Part shown: piece after piece, positions 17,865 through 28,345 of the stretch
Layout of the letters: every line of letters begins with the position of its first letter
How positions within the stretch are numbered: position 1 is the first letter of the stretch
Assembly (NCBI GenBank): GCA_019510435.1
Contig: JAEKKJ010000016.1
Coordinates: forward strand, 124,001 to 188,000
From: Caulobacterales bacterium
GTDB taxonomy: Bacteria > Pseudomonadota > Alphaproteobacteria > Caulobacterales > Caulobacteraceae
DNA length: 64,000 nt
Direction of reading: 5' to 3'
Notes under the pieces: model-generated
The model's database searches: none
Seen by the model: the letters and a program-made list of their open reading frames with translations, nothing else
What the model was told of the DNA's origin: nothing
Made by a program: the position numbers and the translations under genes

Positions 17865-18389
17865 TTATCCCTTCGCCGCCGCGGAGAGCTCCGCCGCGGA
17901 CGCCGTCTTGCCGGTCAGCTTGGTGACGATCGCCTGGGCCGTGTCGGCGGCGATGCCGGCGACATTGGCCATGGCGGCCTCGCGGGCCTTGGCGATACGC
18001 GCCTCGGCCTCGGCGCCGGTGGCGGCCAGCTTGGCCTCCTCCTGCGCCAGGCGGGCGGCGATCTCGGCCTGGGCTTTCGCCCGGGCCTCGGCCGCCACCT
18101 TCTGAGCCCCGGCGCGGGCCTTGGCGGCCTCGACCGCTGCGGCCTGGGCCTGGGCGTCGGCCTCGTCCTTCATCCGGCGCGCATCGGCGATGTCGCCCGC
18201 GATCTTGCCTTCACGCGCCTCGATCGTCCCGCCCACCTTCGGAACGGCGAAGAAGCGCATGAACGCCATCACGCCGAAGAAGATGATCAGGAACCAGGCG
18301 ATCTGGCCTGGCCACCAGTGGAAGTCGAACTGCGGCAGGCCTCCCGAGGCGCCCTCGGCGGCAGTGCCAGCTTGGGTCTCGGCCGCCAT
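17865..18389 (-). CDS. atpF': ATP synthase Fo subunit b'
   Basis: This 174-residue paralogue of b has an Ala/Gly-rich N terminus, a membrane helix 'GQIAWFLIIFFGVMAFMRFF' near residues 28-48, then 'VPKVGGTIEAREGKIAGDIADA', a signature of the b' subunit, and a long Ala/Glu coiled coil. It pairs with b in the peripheral stalk. It lies 7 bases after atpE. Confidence 0.92.
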   Translation of the reverse strand: MAAETQAGTAAEGASGGLPQFDFHWWPGQIAWFLIIFFGVMAFMRFFAVPKVGGTIEAREGKIAGDIADARRMKDEADAQAQAAAVEAAKARAGAQKVAAEARAKAQAEIAARLAQEEAKLAATGAEAEARIAKAREAAMANVAGIAADTAQAIVTKLTGKTASAAELSAAAKG

Positions 18390-18396
18390 CGGTGGA

Positions 18397-18630
18397 TTAC
18401 GCGCCGGCGCCGAACAGGATGATCAGCGACACCACGAAGGCGAACAGGCCCATGGTTTCGGTCAGGGCCATGCCGAGGAACAGCATGGTCTGCTGGCTGG
18501 CGGCCGCCGACGGGTTGCGGATGGCGGCTTGCAGGTAGTTGCCGAACAGCACGCCGAGACCGACACCGGCCCCGATCATACCGGAGGTGGCGAGACCCGC
18601 GCCGATCAGCTTGGCGGCATGAGCGTCCAT
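18397..18630 (-). CDS. atpE: ATP synthase Fo subunit c
   Basis: This 77-residue hairpin of two membrane helices forms the rotor ring. Helix 1 has the glycine-rich 'GAGLATSGMIGAGVGLG' and helix 2 carries the proton-binding Glu in 'MALTETMGLFAFVVSLI'. The polar loop is 'RNPSA'. There is no sodium-type ligand pattern, so protons are the expected coupling ion. Confidence 0.97.
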   Translation of the reverse strand: MDAHAAKLIGAGLATSGMIGAGVGLGVLFGNYLQAAIRNPSAAASQQTMLFLGMALTETMGLFAFVVSLIILFGAGA

Positions 18631-18663
18631 TGGAATTAGTCCTCTCTGGAAATCTAGGTTGGG

Positions 18664-19491
18664 TTAGTGGCCGTGACCGAAGTTCACGACCTCGTTGAGG
18701 TACACCGTGGCCAGGGCCACGAAGACGAAGGCCTGCAGCACCGCCACCACCAGCTCGAGGCCGGAGAGGGCCACGATCATGCCGAAGGAGAGCGCGCTGG
18801 GGACGATGGCGAGCGAGGCGATGCCGCCGGTCAGGGCCATGAGGCCCAGGGCCACCACGAAGGAGCCGAACAGGTTCATCACCACGTGGCCGCCCAGCAT
18901 GTTGCCGAACAGTCGCATGGCCAGGGTGATCGGCCGCACGAAGTAGGAGATCATCTCGATCGGGGCCATCAGGGTGGCGCCGATGACGCCCATGCCCGAG
19001 GGGAAGAACAGGCCGAGGAACTTCGGCCCGTGCTTGATGAAGCCCAGGAAGAAGATGCTGAAGAAGGTGAGCACGGCCAGGGTGGCGGTGATCGCCAGCT
19101 GCGAGGTGACCGTGAAGCTCCAGGTCTGGCCGAACAGGTGGCCGAACGAGAGCAGCACGCCCATCAGGTTCAGCACCAGGATCACGCTGAACAGCGTGAA
19201 GAGATAGGGGATATAGGGCCGCCCGTGCGGGCCGATGATCGGCGTCACCAGCACCCGGTCGACGATATTATAGAGGCTCTCGGCCAGGGCCTGGCCCCGG
19301 TTCGGCACGATCTGGCCACGCGCGGTCAGGGCGAAGAACGCCATGAGGATAATGGCGCCGGCGATCATGCTGGCCACTGAGTTGGTGATCGACATGTCGA
19401 AATGGACGCCGCCCAGGTCGAAGGACGGCCCCGGAATCCACTTGTGGATCAGGAACTGCTCCATCGGTTCGATGGGAGGCGCCTTGGCCAT
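18664..19491 (-). CDS. atpB: ATP synthase Fo subunit a
   Basis: This 275-residue integral membrane protein forms the proton channel. The essential Arg is in 'PITLAMRLFGNMLGGHVV', and the last helix contains 'GLELVVAVLQAFVFVALATVYLNEV'. Five to six hydrophobic segments are visible. It follows atpI by 8 bases and precedes atpE by 33. Confidence 0.97.
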   Translation of the reverse strand: MAKAPPIEPMEQFLIHKWIPGPSFDLGGVHFDMSITNSVASMIAGAIILMAFFALTARGQIVPNRGQALAESLYNIVDRVLVTPIIGPHGRPYIPYLFTLFSVILVLNLMGVLLSFGHLFGQTWSFTVTSQLAITATLAVLTFFSIFFLGFIKHGPKFLGLFFPSGMGVIGATLMAPIEMISYFVRPITLAMRLFGNMLGGHVVMNLFGSFVVALGLMALTGGIASLAIVPSALSFGMIVALSGLELVVAVLQAFVFVALATVYLNEVVNFGHGH

Positions 19492-19499
19492 CTGGTCCT

Positions 19500-19847
19500 C
19501 TAGTCCTCGTCCTCGTTGCCGCGACTGCCGGGCGGGGGCCCGGCCTTCGCCGATTCTTCTTTTGTCGTCCGCGCCGCGGTTCGCACCGCGACGAAGATCG
19601 AAAGCCCGCTGCCGCCCAGGAGCCCGATGATCAGGCCCAACGGCGTCGTGCCGATGAAGCGATCGAACAGCCAGCCCAGGCCGGCTCCCATCAGCACCCC
19701 ACCCACCACTTCACCGAGGAAGCGGTAACCCTGCGCCATGGCCCGGTGCGAGTCGCCGCTCGTCCGCCGGACCTGCGCCGCCTCAGCCGCAGCGAGCCGT
19801 TTGTCGAGGCTTTGGGCCTCGGCGTTCGGCTCGTTGTTCCGGCGCAT
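19500..19847 (-). CDS. atpI: ATP synthase assembly protein AtpI
   Basis: A 115-residue protein with two membrane segments: 'EVVGGVLMGAGLGWLFDRFIG' and 'GLIIGLLGGSGLSIFVAVRTA'. This is the AtpI/AtpQ family that helps assemble the c-ring. It is the first gene of the atp Fo cluster. A good vegetative promoter lies about 65-90 bases upstream of its ATG. Confidence 0.88.
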   Translation of the reverse strand: MRRNNEPNAEAQSLDKRLAAAEAAQVRRTSGDSHRAMAQGYRFLGEVVGGVLMGAGLGWLFDRFIGTTPLGLIIGLLGGSGLSIFVAVRTAARTTKEESAKAGPPPGSRGNEDED

Positions 19848-19909
19848 TCGTGGGATGGCCTTGCGACCGCCACGTCGCCGCCACGGCGGGGGCTTCAGGT
19901 CGCGCGGAA

Positions 19910-19936
19910 CCTATAGACCGTGCTGCGGCGCGTCAA
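19910..19936 (-). promoter_or_regulatory. Likely vegetative promoter of the atp Fo operon
   Basis: Read on the minus strand, TTGACG is followed after 15 bases by TATAGG in the context GTCTATAGG. This fits the short-spaced Caulobacter vegetative consensus TTGACGS...GCTANAWC. It lies 63 bases upstream of the atpI ATG in an otherwise gene-free gap of 169 bases. Confidence 0.55.
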
Positions 19937-20016
19937 GACAAGTCAGGTACCTCGTAACCGTTTGAATTTGCTTACGTTTACAGAGGCCGCGACAGTCCGC
20001 CCGCCCCTCGACGCCG

Positions 20017-23000
20017 CTATTGCGCAGCCATCGCCTCGGCTTGCCTAAGGTCAACCGAGACCAGTTGCGAGACCCCGCGCTCAGCCATGGTCACCCCGAA
20101 CAGGCGGTCGGTGCGGGCCATGGTGACCGGGTTGTGGGTGATCACGATGAAGCGGGTCTCGGTGCGCCGGCACATCTCGTCCAGCAGGTTGCAGAAGCGG
20201 TCGACGTTGGCGTCGTCCAACGGCGCGTCCACCTCGTCCAGCACGCAGATCGGCGCCGGCTGGGCCAGGAAGACCGCGAAGATCAGGGCCGCGGCAGTCA
20301 GGGCCTGCTCCCCGCCGCTCATTAGGCTCATGGTGGCCATGCGCTTGCCGGGGGGGCAGGCGTAGATCTCCAGGCCCGCTTCCAGCGGGTCGTCCGATTC
20401 CACCAGTCGCAGCTCGGCCTGGCCGCCCTGGAACAGGGTGGCGAACAGGGCCTTGAAGTGCTCGTTGATCACGCCGAACGCGGCGGTCAGCCGCTCGCGC
20501 CCCTCCCCGTTCAGCTCGTCAATGCCCTGGCGCAGGCGCGCGATGGCCCCGGTCAGGTCGGCCCGCTCGACGTTCATGGTCTCCAGGCGCTGGGCGAGCT
20601 CGGTGGCCTCTTCCTCCGCCCGCAGGTTCACCGGCCCGATCGCCTCGCGCTGGCGCTCCAGGTTGAAGAGGTGGGCCTCGGTCCCTTCAGCGTCGGTGGG
20701 AATCGCCACCGCCTCGTCAGCGAGCTTGCGGGCCAGTTCCTCCGGCTCCATGCGCGCGGCCTCGCGGATGTTGGCGGAGACCTCGGTGAGCCGCTGGACC
20801 GCGGCCTCGGCGTGGGCGGAGAGGCTGGCGCGCACCTCGCGGGCCTCGCCGGCCGCCGCTTCGGCGGCGCGCAGGCCGCGCTCGGACTCGGCGCGCTCGT
20901 GCTCGCCCGCGGCCAGGGCGTCCGACGTCTTCTCCCGCCGCGCCTCGGCGACCGCCAGCTCGTCCAGCAGCGTGATCTTGCGCGCCTCCAGCGTGCTCGG
21001 CGCGTCGTGGGCGGCGTCCAGGGCGGCCTTGGCCTTGGCGCGGGCGGCGTCCAGCTGTTCGGCGCGCTTGGCGGCGCTCGCGGCGCGGCGGGTCCAATCC
21101 TCGTGTTCGCGGGTCAGGGCCTCCAGGCGGCGGGCGCGGCCGTCCCGCTCGCGGATCTCCATCTCATAGGCCGCGCGGGCGTGGGCGGCGGTGTCGCGGG
21201 CCGGCCCCGCCGCGGCGCGGGCGGCGGCCAGGCGCTCGGCCAGCTCGCGGTCGTCGCCGGCGTCGGCCTCGCCCAGCACGGCGGCCAGAGCCGCCTCATG
21301 CTCGGCAAGCTCGACCTCGAAGCGGCCGATCAGGTCGTCCAGCGACGCGGCGCGCGCTTCCTTGAGGGCCGCCTCGCGCTCGAAGCGCTCCAGGGCGGCG
21401 CGCGCCTGGACGGCCTTCTGCTCCAGGCCCGGGGGCTCGCGGCGCGCGGTCCGGAGCATCTCCTCCGCCTGGCGCAGGCGCGTGGCGGCGGCGTCGGCGG
21501 CGGTGCGGGCCGCCAGGGCCCGTGGCTCCAGGGCCTCGATCTCGGTCTCGAGCTCGGCGAGGCGGGTCTTCTGCTCCAGGCGCACGGCGGCCGGCTTCGG
21601 CGCCTCGGCCCGCGCGACGAAGCCGTCCCAGCGCCACAGGTCGCCCTCGCGCGACACCAGCCGGGCGCCGGGCGGCAGGGCCTTGGCCAGCCGGTCCCCG
21701 TCGGCGCGGTCCACCAGCGCGACGAAGGCGAGGCGCGCCGCCAGGGCCGCAGGCGCGCGCACCAGCGGCGCCAGGGGCTTCGCGCCCTCCGGCCAGACGG
21801 GCGGTTCGGCGTCGCGGCCGCCCCAGTGCGACGGCGCCGCGGCGTCCAGGGAGGCGTCCAGGTCGTCGCCCAGGGCGGCGGCCAGGGCGACCTCATAGCC
21901 GCGGTCGGGGGAGACGGAGTCGAGGGCCGGCGTGAAGCCGCCGCGCTTGGCCTGGGCGACCAGGCCCGCCAAGGCGCGCGCTTCGGCGGTCAGCCGCCCC
22001 AGCTGCTCGTCCAGCTTGCGGCGCGCCTCCCGGGTCCCTGCCTCGGCCTCGATGGCGCGGGTGCGCTCGTCCTCGGCGGCGTCCAGCGCGGCGCGGGCGG
22101 CGGTCAGGGCGGTCTCGGCGGCGGCCAGGTCGGCGCGGGCCTGGGCGGCCTGCGGATGGACGGCGGGGCCGAGCGCGGCGCGCTCCTGCTTGGCCTGGTC
22201 CAGGGCGCGGCGGGTGCGCGAGACGCGGGTCTGAGCCTCTTCCACCCGGGCGCGGGCCGCGCGGCGGTGGGCCTCCAGCGCGGCGGCTTCGGCGGCCAGG
22301 CGCTCGACCTCCGCGTCGGCGGCGGCGCGGGCGGCTTCGGCGGCGCGGGCGGCGGCCTCCAGTTCCGGCCCGCGCTCGGGCGCGGCGGCGATCTGCCCCT
22401 GCAGCGCCTCCAGGTCCTGGGCCAGGCGCGCCAGGGCCGCCTCGGCGTCCTCGCCGATGTGCGCCTCGCGGGCCCGGTCGGCGTCGATTCGCTCCAGGTC
22501 GCCGGTGAGGCGGGCCAGTTCGGCGGCGTGCGCCTCGGCCTCGCGGTCCAGCCGGTCCTTGTCGATGGCCAGCTTGTGCAGGATCGCGGCGGCCACGGTC
22601 TCGGCCTCGCGCAGGGGCTTCAGCGCCGCATCCGCCTCGGCGGCGCGGGTGGTCGCGGCCGCGGCGGCGCGCGCGGTCTCCTCCACCGCCCGGACGGCGG
22701 CGCTGGCCTCGGCCTGCAGGCGCTCGGCAGCCGACCTGGCCTCGGCCCACTTGGCGTAGAGCACCGCGCCTTGCAGCGCCCGGATCTCGGCGGAGAGCTT
22801 GCGGTAGCGCTCGGCGGCGCGGGCCTCGCGCTTCAGGCGGCCGAGGTTGGCCTCCAGCTCGCGGGCCACATCGTCCAGCCGCGTGAGGTTGGCGTCCGCC
22901 GCGCGCAGCCGCAGCTCCGCCTCGTGCCGGCGCGAATGCAGCCCGCTGACGCCGGCCGCCTCTTCCAGGATCAGCCGCCGGTTCTGCGGCTTGGCGGCGA

Positions 23001-23457
23001 TCAGCTCGGAGATCTGCCCTTGGCGCACCAGGGCCGGCGAGCTCGCGCCTGTCGAGGCGTCGGCGAACAGCAGCTGCACGTCGCGCGCGCGCACCTCGCG
23101 GCCGTTGATCCGGTAGGTGGACCCGGCGCCCTTGTCGATCCGGCGCACCACCTCCAGGACCGGGTGGTCGTTGAACGCCGCCGGTGCGCGGCGCTCGGAA
23201 TTGTCGATGGTGAGCGAGACCTCGGCGTGGCTGCGGCCCGGGCGGTTGGAGGCGCCGGCGAAGATGACGTCGTCCATGCCGCCGGCGCGCATGGCCTTGG
23301 CGGAATTGGCGCCCATCACCCAGCGGAGCGCCTCCAGCAGGTTCGACTTGCCGCAGCCGTTCGGCCCGACGATGCCCGTGAGTCCAGGCTCGATCCGGAA
23401 CTCGGTCGGATCGACGAAGGACTTGAAGCCCGCGAGCCTGAGCCGCTGGAAGTGCAC
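20017..23457 (-). CDS. smc: Chromosome segregation SMC protein
   Basis: A 1146-residue ATPase that, with ScpA and ScpB, organises and separates sister chromosomes. The N-terminal head has Walker A '[19 protein letters not shown]'; the C-terminal head has the signature '[17 protein letters not shown]' and Walker B '[16 protein letters not shown]'. Two Ala/Arg/Glu-rich coiled-coil arms flank a hinge around residues 500-640. The arms are extremely alanine-rich, which produces the very long antisense ORFs in the track. It starts 4 bases after the DsbA-like gene. Confidence 0.97.
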   Translation of the reverse strand: MHFQRLRLAGFKSFVDPTEFRIEPGLTGIVGPNGCGKSNLLEALRWVMGANSAKAMRAGGMDDVIFAGASNRPGRSHAEVSLTIDNSERRAPAAFNDHPVLEVVRRIDKGAGSTYRINGREVRARDVQLLFADASTGASSPALVRQGQISELIAAKPQNRRLILEEAAGVSGLHSRRHEAELRLRAADANLTRLDDVARELEANLGRLKREARAAERYRKLSAEIRALQGAVLYAKWAEARSAAERLQAEASAAVRAVEETARAAAAATTRAAEADAALKPLREAETVAAAILHKLAIDKDRLDREAEAHAAELARLTGDLERIDADRAREAHIGEDAEAALARLAQDLEALQGQIAAAPERGPELEAAARAAEAARAAADAEVERLAAEAAALEAHRRAARARVEEAQTRVSRTRRALDQAKQERAALGPAVHPQAAQARADLAAAETALTAARAALDAAEDERTRAIEAEAGTREARRKLDEQLGRLTAEARALAGLVAQAKRGGFTPALDSVSPDRGYEVALAAALGDDLDASLDAAAPSHWGGRDAEPPVWPEGAKPLAPLVRAPAALAARLAFVALVDRADGDRLAKALPPGARLVSREGDLWRWDGFVARAEAPKPAAVRLEQKTRLAELETEIEALEPRALAARTAADAAATRLRQAEEMLRTARREPPGLEQKAVQARAALERFEREAALKEARAASLDDLIGRFEVELAEHEAALAAVLGEADAGDDRELAERLAAARAAAGPARDTAAHARAAYEMEIRERDGRARRLEALTREHEDWTRRAASAAKRAEQLDAARAKAKAALDAAHDAPSTLEARKITLLDELAVAEARREKTSDALAAGEHERAESERGLRAAEAAAGEAREVRASLSAHAEAAVQRLTEVSANIREAARMEPEELARKLADEAVAIPTDAEGTEAHLFNLERQREAIGPVNLRAEEEATELAQRLETMNVERADLTGAIARLRQGIDELNGEGRERLTAAFGVINEHFKALFATLFQGGQAELRLVESDDPLEAGLEIYACPPGKRMATMSLMSGGEQALTAAALIFAVFLAQPAPICVLDEVDAPLDDANVDRFCNLLDEMCRRTETRFIVITHNPVTMARTDRLFGVTMAERGVSQLVSVDLRQAEAMAAQ

Positions 23458-23461
23458 CGTG

Positions 23462-24133
23462 CTAGCGCCTCCCGGCTTTCTGCGCCTTGGCGACCGCGGC
23501 TTCGAGGTCGGCCAGCTCGGGCACGCTGGCGTTGGGCAGCTGCTCGCCGTTGACGAAGAACGTCGGCGTGCCGGTCACGTGGTCGGTCTCCACCGCGTAC
23601 TGGATGCGTTTTTCCAGCGCGTCCTGCGCCTTCTCGTCGGTGAGGCAGGCGTTGAACTGGGCCTCGGTCAGGCCGTTGGCCTTGGCGATCTCCAGGAAGA
23701 TCGGCTTGATCTGACCCGACTGCCACTTGGGCTGGCTGCGGAACACCTGATCGACGATGGCGAAGTAGTGGCTGCCGTCGCCGCAGCGGGCCATCAGGAA
23801 GCCCGCCGCCGCCACCTGGGGCGGGGCCGTCAGCAGCTCGCGGATCGTGTAGTAGACGCGCCCGGTGTCCACGTACTTGGCCCTGAAGGCCGGGAAGGTC
23901 GTCTCGTTGAAGTGGGCGCAGTGCGGGCAGGTCAGCGAAAGGTACTCGACGACGTGCACCGGCGCGGCCGGATTGCCGAGGCTCATGTCGCCGGGGGCGC
24001 TGGGCCAGGTCGACGCCTTGGCCGCGGCGGCGGGCTTGGCTTTCGCCGCCGGCGCAGCCTGGCCGGGCGCCGCCACCAGCAGTCCCGCGGCGAGGGCGGC
24101 GGCGGCCATCGAGAGGCGGGAAAGGCTCGGCAT
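23462..24133 (-). CDS. DsbA-family thiol oxidoreductase
   Basis: This 223-residue exported protein has a signal peptide ending 'GQAAPA', an Ala/Lys-rich linker, and a thioredoxin-like domain with active site 'CPHC' in '[11 protein letters not shown]'. A cis-Pro loop appears as '[14 protein letters not shown]', which places it in the DsbA/DsbG-type group with an inserted helical domain. It probably makes or reshuffles disulfides in the periplasm. I chose the ATG at 24133; the track start adds 19 residues that lack signal-peptide character. Confidence 0.88.
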   Translation of the reverse strand: MPSLSRLSMAAAALAAGLLVAAPGQAAPAAKAKPAAAAKASTWPSAPGDMSLGNPAAPVHVVEYLSLTCPHCAHFNETTFPAFRAKYVDTGRVYYTIRELLTAPPQVAAAGFLMARCGDGSHYFAIVDQVFRSQPKWQSGQIKPIFLEIAKANGLTEAQFNACLTDEKAQDALEKRIQYAVETDHVTGTPTFFVNGEQLPNASVPELADLEAAVAKAQKAGRR

Positions 24134-24245
24134 CAGGGCGTCCGCAAGATCTGAACGAAGGATTAAAGCCCGATTCCCGCCTCGGCGCACAAACCGCGCG
24201 GTAGAACCGGGTCCGCACCGGCCATGCGGCCGCGGCGGATGTGTG

Positions 24246-24794
24246 TCAACGCGACGTTCCGCGCCGCAGGACCGCCCGCCCGAGCGCCGCCAGGGAGTCC
24301 TTCAGCCGCCCGTCCGGCGCCTCGGCCAGGCTGCGGGCCAGCTCGGCCTCCGCGGCCGCGTCCAGCGGGACCGCGCGGCGCTTGGCGAGCGCCGGTGGCG
24401 CCGTCTCGGCCCGCTGCAGCGGGCCCTGCACGATCCGCAGCTTCTGCACGGCGTCCGCCCCCAGGAACAGGTTCACCCGCGCCAGGATCTCGTGCGCCTG
24501 GTGCTGGATGATCGCCGCCGCTGGCCCCGCTACCCGGATCTCCAGCGACGATGGCCCGCCGCCCCGAGCACGGGTCAGTTTCACCGGCTCGGTGCGGCGG
24601 GCGATTTCGGGGCCCACGACCTCCCGCCAGCGCGCCATCAGGCCGTTGGCGCCCTGGCCGAACCTGCCGTCCAGCTCCTTGAGGTAGGCGGTCAGCTTGC
24701 GACCGACCGGCGGCGGCGGGCGGCGCTGGGGCCGGGTCCGCTTGGCGGTGAGGATCCGCAGCGCGTCCTCGGTGGATGGCAGGGGCCTGCGCAT
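24246..24794 (-). CDS. dciA: DciA-like helicase loader (DUF721)
   Basis: A 182-residue protein with the DUF721/DciA core: 'ANGLMARWREVVGPEIARRT' followed by 'SSLEIRVAGPAAAIIQHQAHEILARVNLFLG'. DciA is the ancestral loader of the replicative helicase DnaB in bacteria lacking DnaC. The remaining C-terminal third is low-complexity. It is transcribed away from mutY and lies upstream of the DsbA-like gene and smc. Confidence 0.85.
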   Translation of the reverse strand: MRRPLPSTEDALRILTAKRTRPQRRPPPPVGRKLTAYLKELDGRFGQGANGLMARWREVVGPEIARRTEPVKLTRARGGGPSSLEIRVAGPAAAIIQHQAHEILARVNLFLGADAVQKLRIVQGPLQRAETAPPALAKRRAVPLDAAAEAELARSLAEAPDGRLKDSLAALGRAVLRRGTSR

Positions 24795-24841
24795 GGTCCG
24801 AACCCTACCGCGCGAGGCCCGGCGGTGGTAGGCGGCAAAGT

Positions 24842-25888
24842 GTGAGCCCCGAAGCCCTGCGCGCCCGCCTCTTGTCCTGGTACGACGCTCACGCCCGCGA
24901 CCTGCCGTGGCGTGTGCGGCCGGCCGACCGCGCGCGGGGCGTCCGGGCCGATCCCTACCGGGTGTGGCTCTCCGAGGTGATGCTGCAGCAGACCACGGTG
25001 CCGCACGCCACGCCCTATTTCCTGGCCTTCACCGCGCGCTGGCCGACGGTGGGCGACCTGGCGGCCGCGCCGGACGCCGACGTCATGGCCGCCTGGGCCG
25101 GGCTCGGCTACTACGCCCGCGCCCGCAACCTGCTCGCCTGCGCCCGCGCCGTGGCGCGCGACCACGCCGGCGTCTTCCCCGACACCGAGGCGGGCCTGCG
25201 CGACCTGCCGGGCCTCGGGCCCTACACCGCCGCCGCGGTGGCGGCCATCGCCTTCGACCGCCCCGCCAATGTGGTAGACGGCAACGTAGAGCGCGTCATG
25301 GCGCGGCTGTTCGCCGTGGAAGCCCCGCTGCCGGACGCCAAGCCGGAGCTGAAGCGCCTGGCCGCCACCCTGGTGCGCGACGATCGCCCCGGCGACTGGG
25401 CCCAGGCGCTGATGGACCTGGGGGCCACCGTCTGCCGGCCCAAGGCGCCGCTGTGCGAGCGCTGCCCCGTGGCCGAGGCCTGCGCCGGCCGCGCCGCCGG
25501 CGCCCCGGAAAGCTACCCTCGCCGCAGCGCCAAGGCCGAACGACCGCATCGTCATGGCGTGGCCTATGTGCTGACCCGCGGCGAGCAGGTGGCCCTGGTG
25601 CGGCGGCCGCCCAAGGGCCTCTTGGGCGGGATGCTCGCCCTGCCCACCAGCGACTGGCGCACGGCCCGCTGGAGCGACGCCGAGGCCCTGGCCCATGCGC
25701 CCGCGGCCGCCGACTGGCGAGGCGTGGGCGAGGTGGAGCACGGCTTCACCCACTTCACCCTGACCCTGCGCCTGCTGCGGGCCGAGGGCGACGCCGAGGG
25801 CGTGATCTGGAGCCCTCGCCGCGACCTGGCCGCCCTGCCCAGCGTCTTCCTCAAGGCCGCGCGGGCGGGGCTCGCCAACCTGCTGTAG
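24842..25888 (+). CDS. mutY: A/G-specific adenine glycosylase
   Basis: A 348-residue repair enzyme that removes adenine mispaired with 8-oxoguanine. 'SEVMLQQTTV' holds the catalytic Glu, the helix-hairpin-helix is 'LPGLGPYTAAAVAAIAF', and the Asp follows in 'VVDGNVERV'. The iron-sulfur cysteines are in 'VCRPKAPLCERCPVAEAC'. A NUDIX-like domain recognising 8-oxoG forms the C terminus. I prefer the GTG at 24842 to the track's ATG at 24776, which would overlap dciA and add 22 non-conserved residues. Confidence 0.95.
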   Translation: MSPEALRARLLSWYDAHARDLPWRVRPADRARGVRADPYRVWLSEVMLQQTTVPHATPYFLAFTARWPTVGDLAAAPDADVMAAWAGLGYYARARNLLACARAVARDHAGVFPDTEAGLRDLPGLGPYTAAAVAAIAFDRPANVVDGNVERVMARLFAVEAPLPDAKPELKRLAATLVRDDRPGDWAQALMDLGATVCRPKAPLCERCPVAEACAGRAAGAPESYPRRSAKAERPHRHGVAYVLTRGEQVALVRRPPKGLLGGMLALPTSDWRTARWSDAEALAHAPAAADWRGVGEVEHGFTHFTLTLRLLRAEGDAEGVIWSPRRDLAALPSVFLKAARAGLANLL

Positions 25889-25895
25889 CGAGGAT

Positions 25896-25924
25896 GTTCC
25901 TCTCCCACTTCGTGGGAAAGGAAC
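25896..25924. terminator. Bidirectional hairpin between convergent mutY and HTH gene
   Basis: GTTCC and CCCAC on the left pair with GTGGG and GGAAC on the right around a TTC loop. The hairpin occupies most of the 44 bases between the two stops. No long T-tract follows on either strand. Confidence 0.55.
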
Positions 25925-25932
25925 AGCCGCGC

Positions 25933-26229
25933 TCACCGCCGCCAGGGCGCGAAGACCTCGTACACCGGCGGGCTCGTCGGTCCGTCCCGCTCAGCCGCGA
26001 TCAGCCGCCGCCGGTCGCGCAGGTAGCGGACCGCGTTCTGCACCGCGGACTTCGACAGTCCGGTTTCCCGCGCGATGGTCTGCAGGCTGGCGGCATGGCG
26101 CCGCCGTCCGCCATCGGTCTTCGCCCACAGCCAGAGGAAGACCAAATAGCCGGACGGATTGCGGTCGTGGCCCACCATGTCGCGCATCAGTGTCTCGACC
26201 ACATAGCGGTCCACGGCGAGCTGCGTCAT
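25933..26229 (-). CDS. Small winged-helix protein
   Basis: A 98-residue protein with a clear helix-turn-helix, 'SLQTIARETGLSKSAVQNAVRYLRDRRRL', and a wing strand 'PVYEVFAPWRR'. The first helix 'GYLVFLWLWAKT' may be a dimerisation helix. The arrangement recalls small MarR/replication-initiator-like DNA-binding proteins. The ATG at 26229 is chosen; ATG at 26250 would add 7 residues. Its target is unknown. Confidence 0.75.
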   Translation of the reverse strand: MTQLAVDRYVVETLMRDMVGHDRNPSGYLVFLWLWAKTDGGRRRHAASLQTIARETGLSKSAVQNAVRYLRDRRRLIAAERDGPTSPPVYEVFAPWRR

Positions 26230-26311
26230 GCCAGCTACTATAGCATCCATTGGACCGATTGCGCGCGCAGTCGAGCCCGCGGCATAGGCTGGGCCTCCTA
26301 CGGAGGGCCCC

Positions 26312-26674
26312 ATGATCACCCACCTGAAATTCGCCAGCGTCCCCTGCCGCGACCAGGACGCGGCGCTGAAGTTCTGGACCGAGAAGATCGGCTTCCACGT
26401 GGTGACCGACCAGCCCATGGGCGACCAGCGCTGGATCGAACTGGCCATCGGCGACGCGGACACCCAGCTGGTGCTGTTCACCCCGCCCGGCCACGCCGAC
26501 CGGGTCGGGAGCTTCTTCAACGGCTCCTTCGCCTGCGACGATGTGGAGGCGACCTACCGCCAGCTCTCCGCCCGCGGCGTGAAGTTCCGCGGCCCGCCCG
26601 AGAAGCAGCCGTGGGGGACCTTCTGCGTCTTCTACGACGAAGAGGGCAACGAGTTCGTCATGGGCTCGCGCTGA
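26312..26674 (+). CDS. VOC (glyoxalase/dioxygenase-fold) protein
   Basis: This 120-residue protein has the paired beta-alpha-beta-beta-beta pattern of the vicinal oxygen chelate superfamily: 'DQDAALKFWTEKIGFHVVTDQPM' then 'FACDDVEATYRQLSARGVKF' and 'FYDEEGNEFVM'. Metal ligands can be His5 and Glu115 but cannot be confirmed. Members include glyoxalase-like, resistance and dioxygenase proteins. It converges with the next gene, with 3 bases between stops. Confidence 0.85.
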   Translation: MITHLKFASVPCRDQDAALKFWTEKIGFHVVTDQPMGDQRWIELAIGDADTQLVLFTPPGHADRVGSFFNGSFACDDVEATYRQLSARGVKFRGPPEKQPWGTFCVFYDEEGNEFVMGSR

Positions 26675-26677
26675 CGG

Positions 26678-27103
26678 TCAGTGTGGCACGGCCTTCTCCA
26701 GGCCCTCCAGCATCGTGGCCCAGGTCTTCTCGTAGTCAGCCTTGTGCTGGCGGTCGGCCTCGGTGACCTGGCCGTCGGTGTTGGACTGGACGATCCTGAC
26801 CTCCGTGCCGCCCTCGCGCGGCTCCAGCTCGATGGTCACCAGGTGCTCCGGCCCAGGCGCCGCGCCGCTGGCGTGGGTATAGCTCAGCCGGCGTTGCGGC
26901 TCGTAGCTGCGCACCTCGCCCCGGTCCTCGTACGGCTTGCCGCCATATTCGCCGCGCATGACGATCGGGCCGCCGACGCGCCAGTCGGTCTCCACGTCGG
27001 CGCCCAGCATATAGGCCTTCATCCCCTCGCGGGAGGTCAGCGTCTCCCACACGGTCAGGGGATCGGCCGGGATCAGGCGCGAGGCCTGGGCTGTGGCGGT
27101 CAT
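26678..27103 (-). CDS. SRPBCC/AHSA1-domain protein
   Basis: A 141-residue START-like ligand-binding protein: 'LIPADPLTVWETLTSREGMKAYMLGADVETDWRVGGPI' is the typical AHSA1 opening and 'YEKTWATMLEGLEKAV' its final helix. Such proteins bind hydrophobic ligands or act with Hsp90-like partners; the role here is unknown. The ATG at 27103 gives the conserved N terminus. Confidence 0.85.
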   Translation of the reverse strand: MTATAQASRLIPADPLTVWETLTSREGMKAYMLGADVETDWRVGGPIVMRGEYGGKPYEDRGEVRSYEPQRRLSYTHASGAAPGPEHLVTIELEPREGGTEVRIVQSNTDGQVTEADRQHKADYEKTWATMLEGLEKAVPH

Positions 27104-27176
27104 GGTCGCCTCCTTCGCTGCAGCCACAACGCGCAGGCGCAAGGCCCAGGTTCAGAGACGGAGCTTCAGAGCGGCC

Positions 27177-28304
<1,128 letters not shown>

Positions 28305-28345
28305 TTATGGTGAAGGCCGTGTTTACGGCCATGGTCAATGAAACC

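Noticed and set aside
20458-23553. 1031-residue plus-strand ORF antisense to smc
   Set aside because: It mirrors the alanine- and arginine-rich coiled coils of smc and has no signature of its own.
24776-24841. Longer N terminus for mutY
   Set aside because: It would overlap the dciA start by 19 bases and adds non-conserved residues; the GTG at 24842 fits the family.
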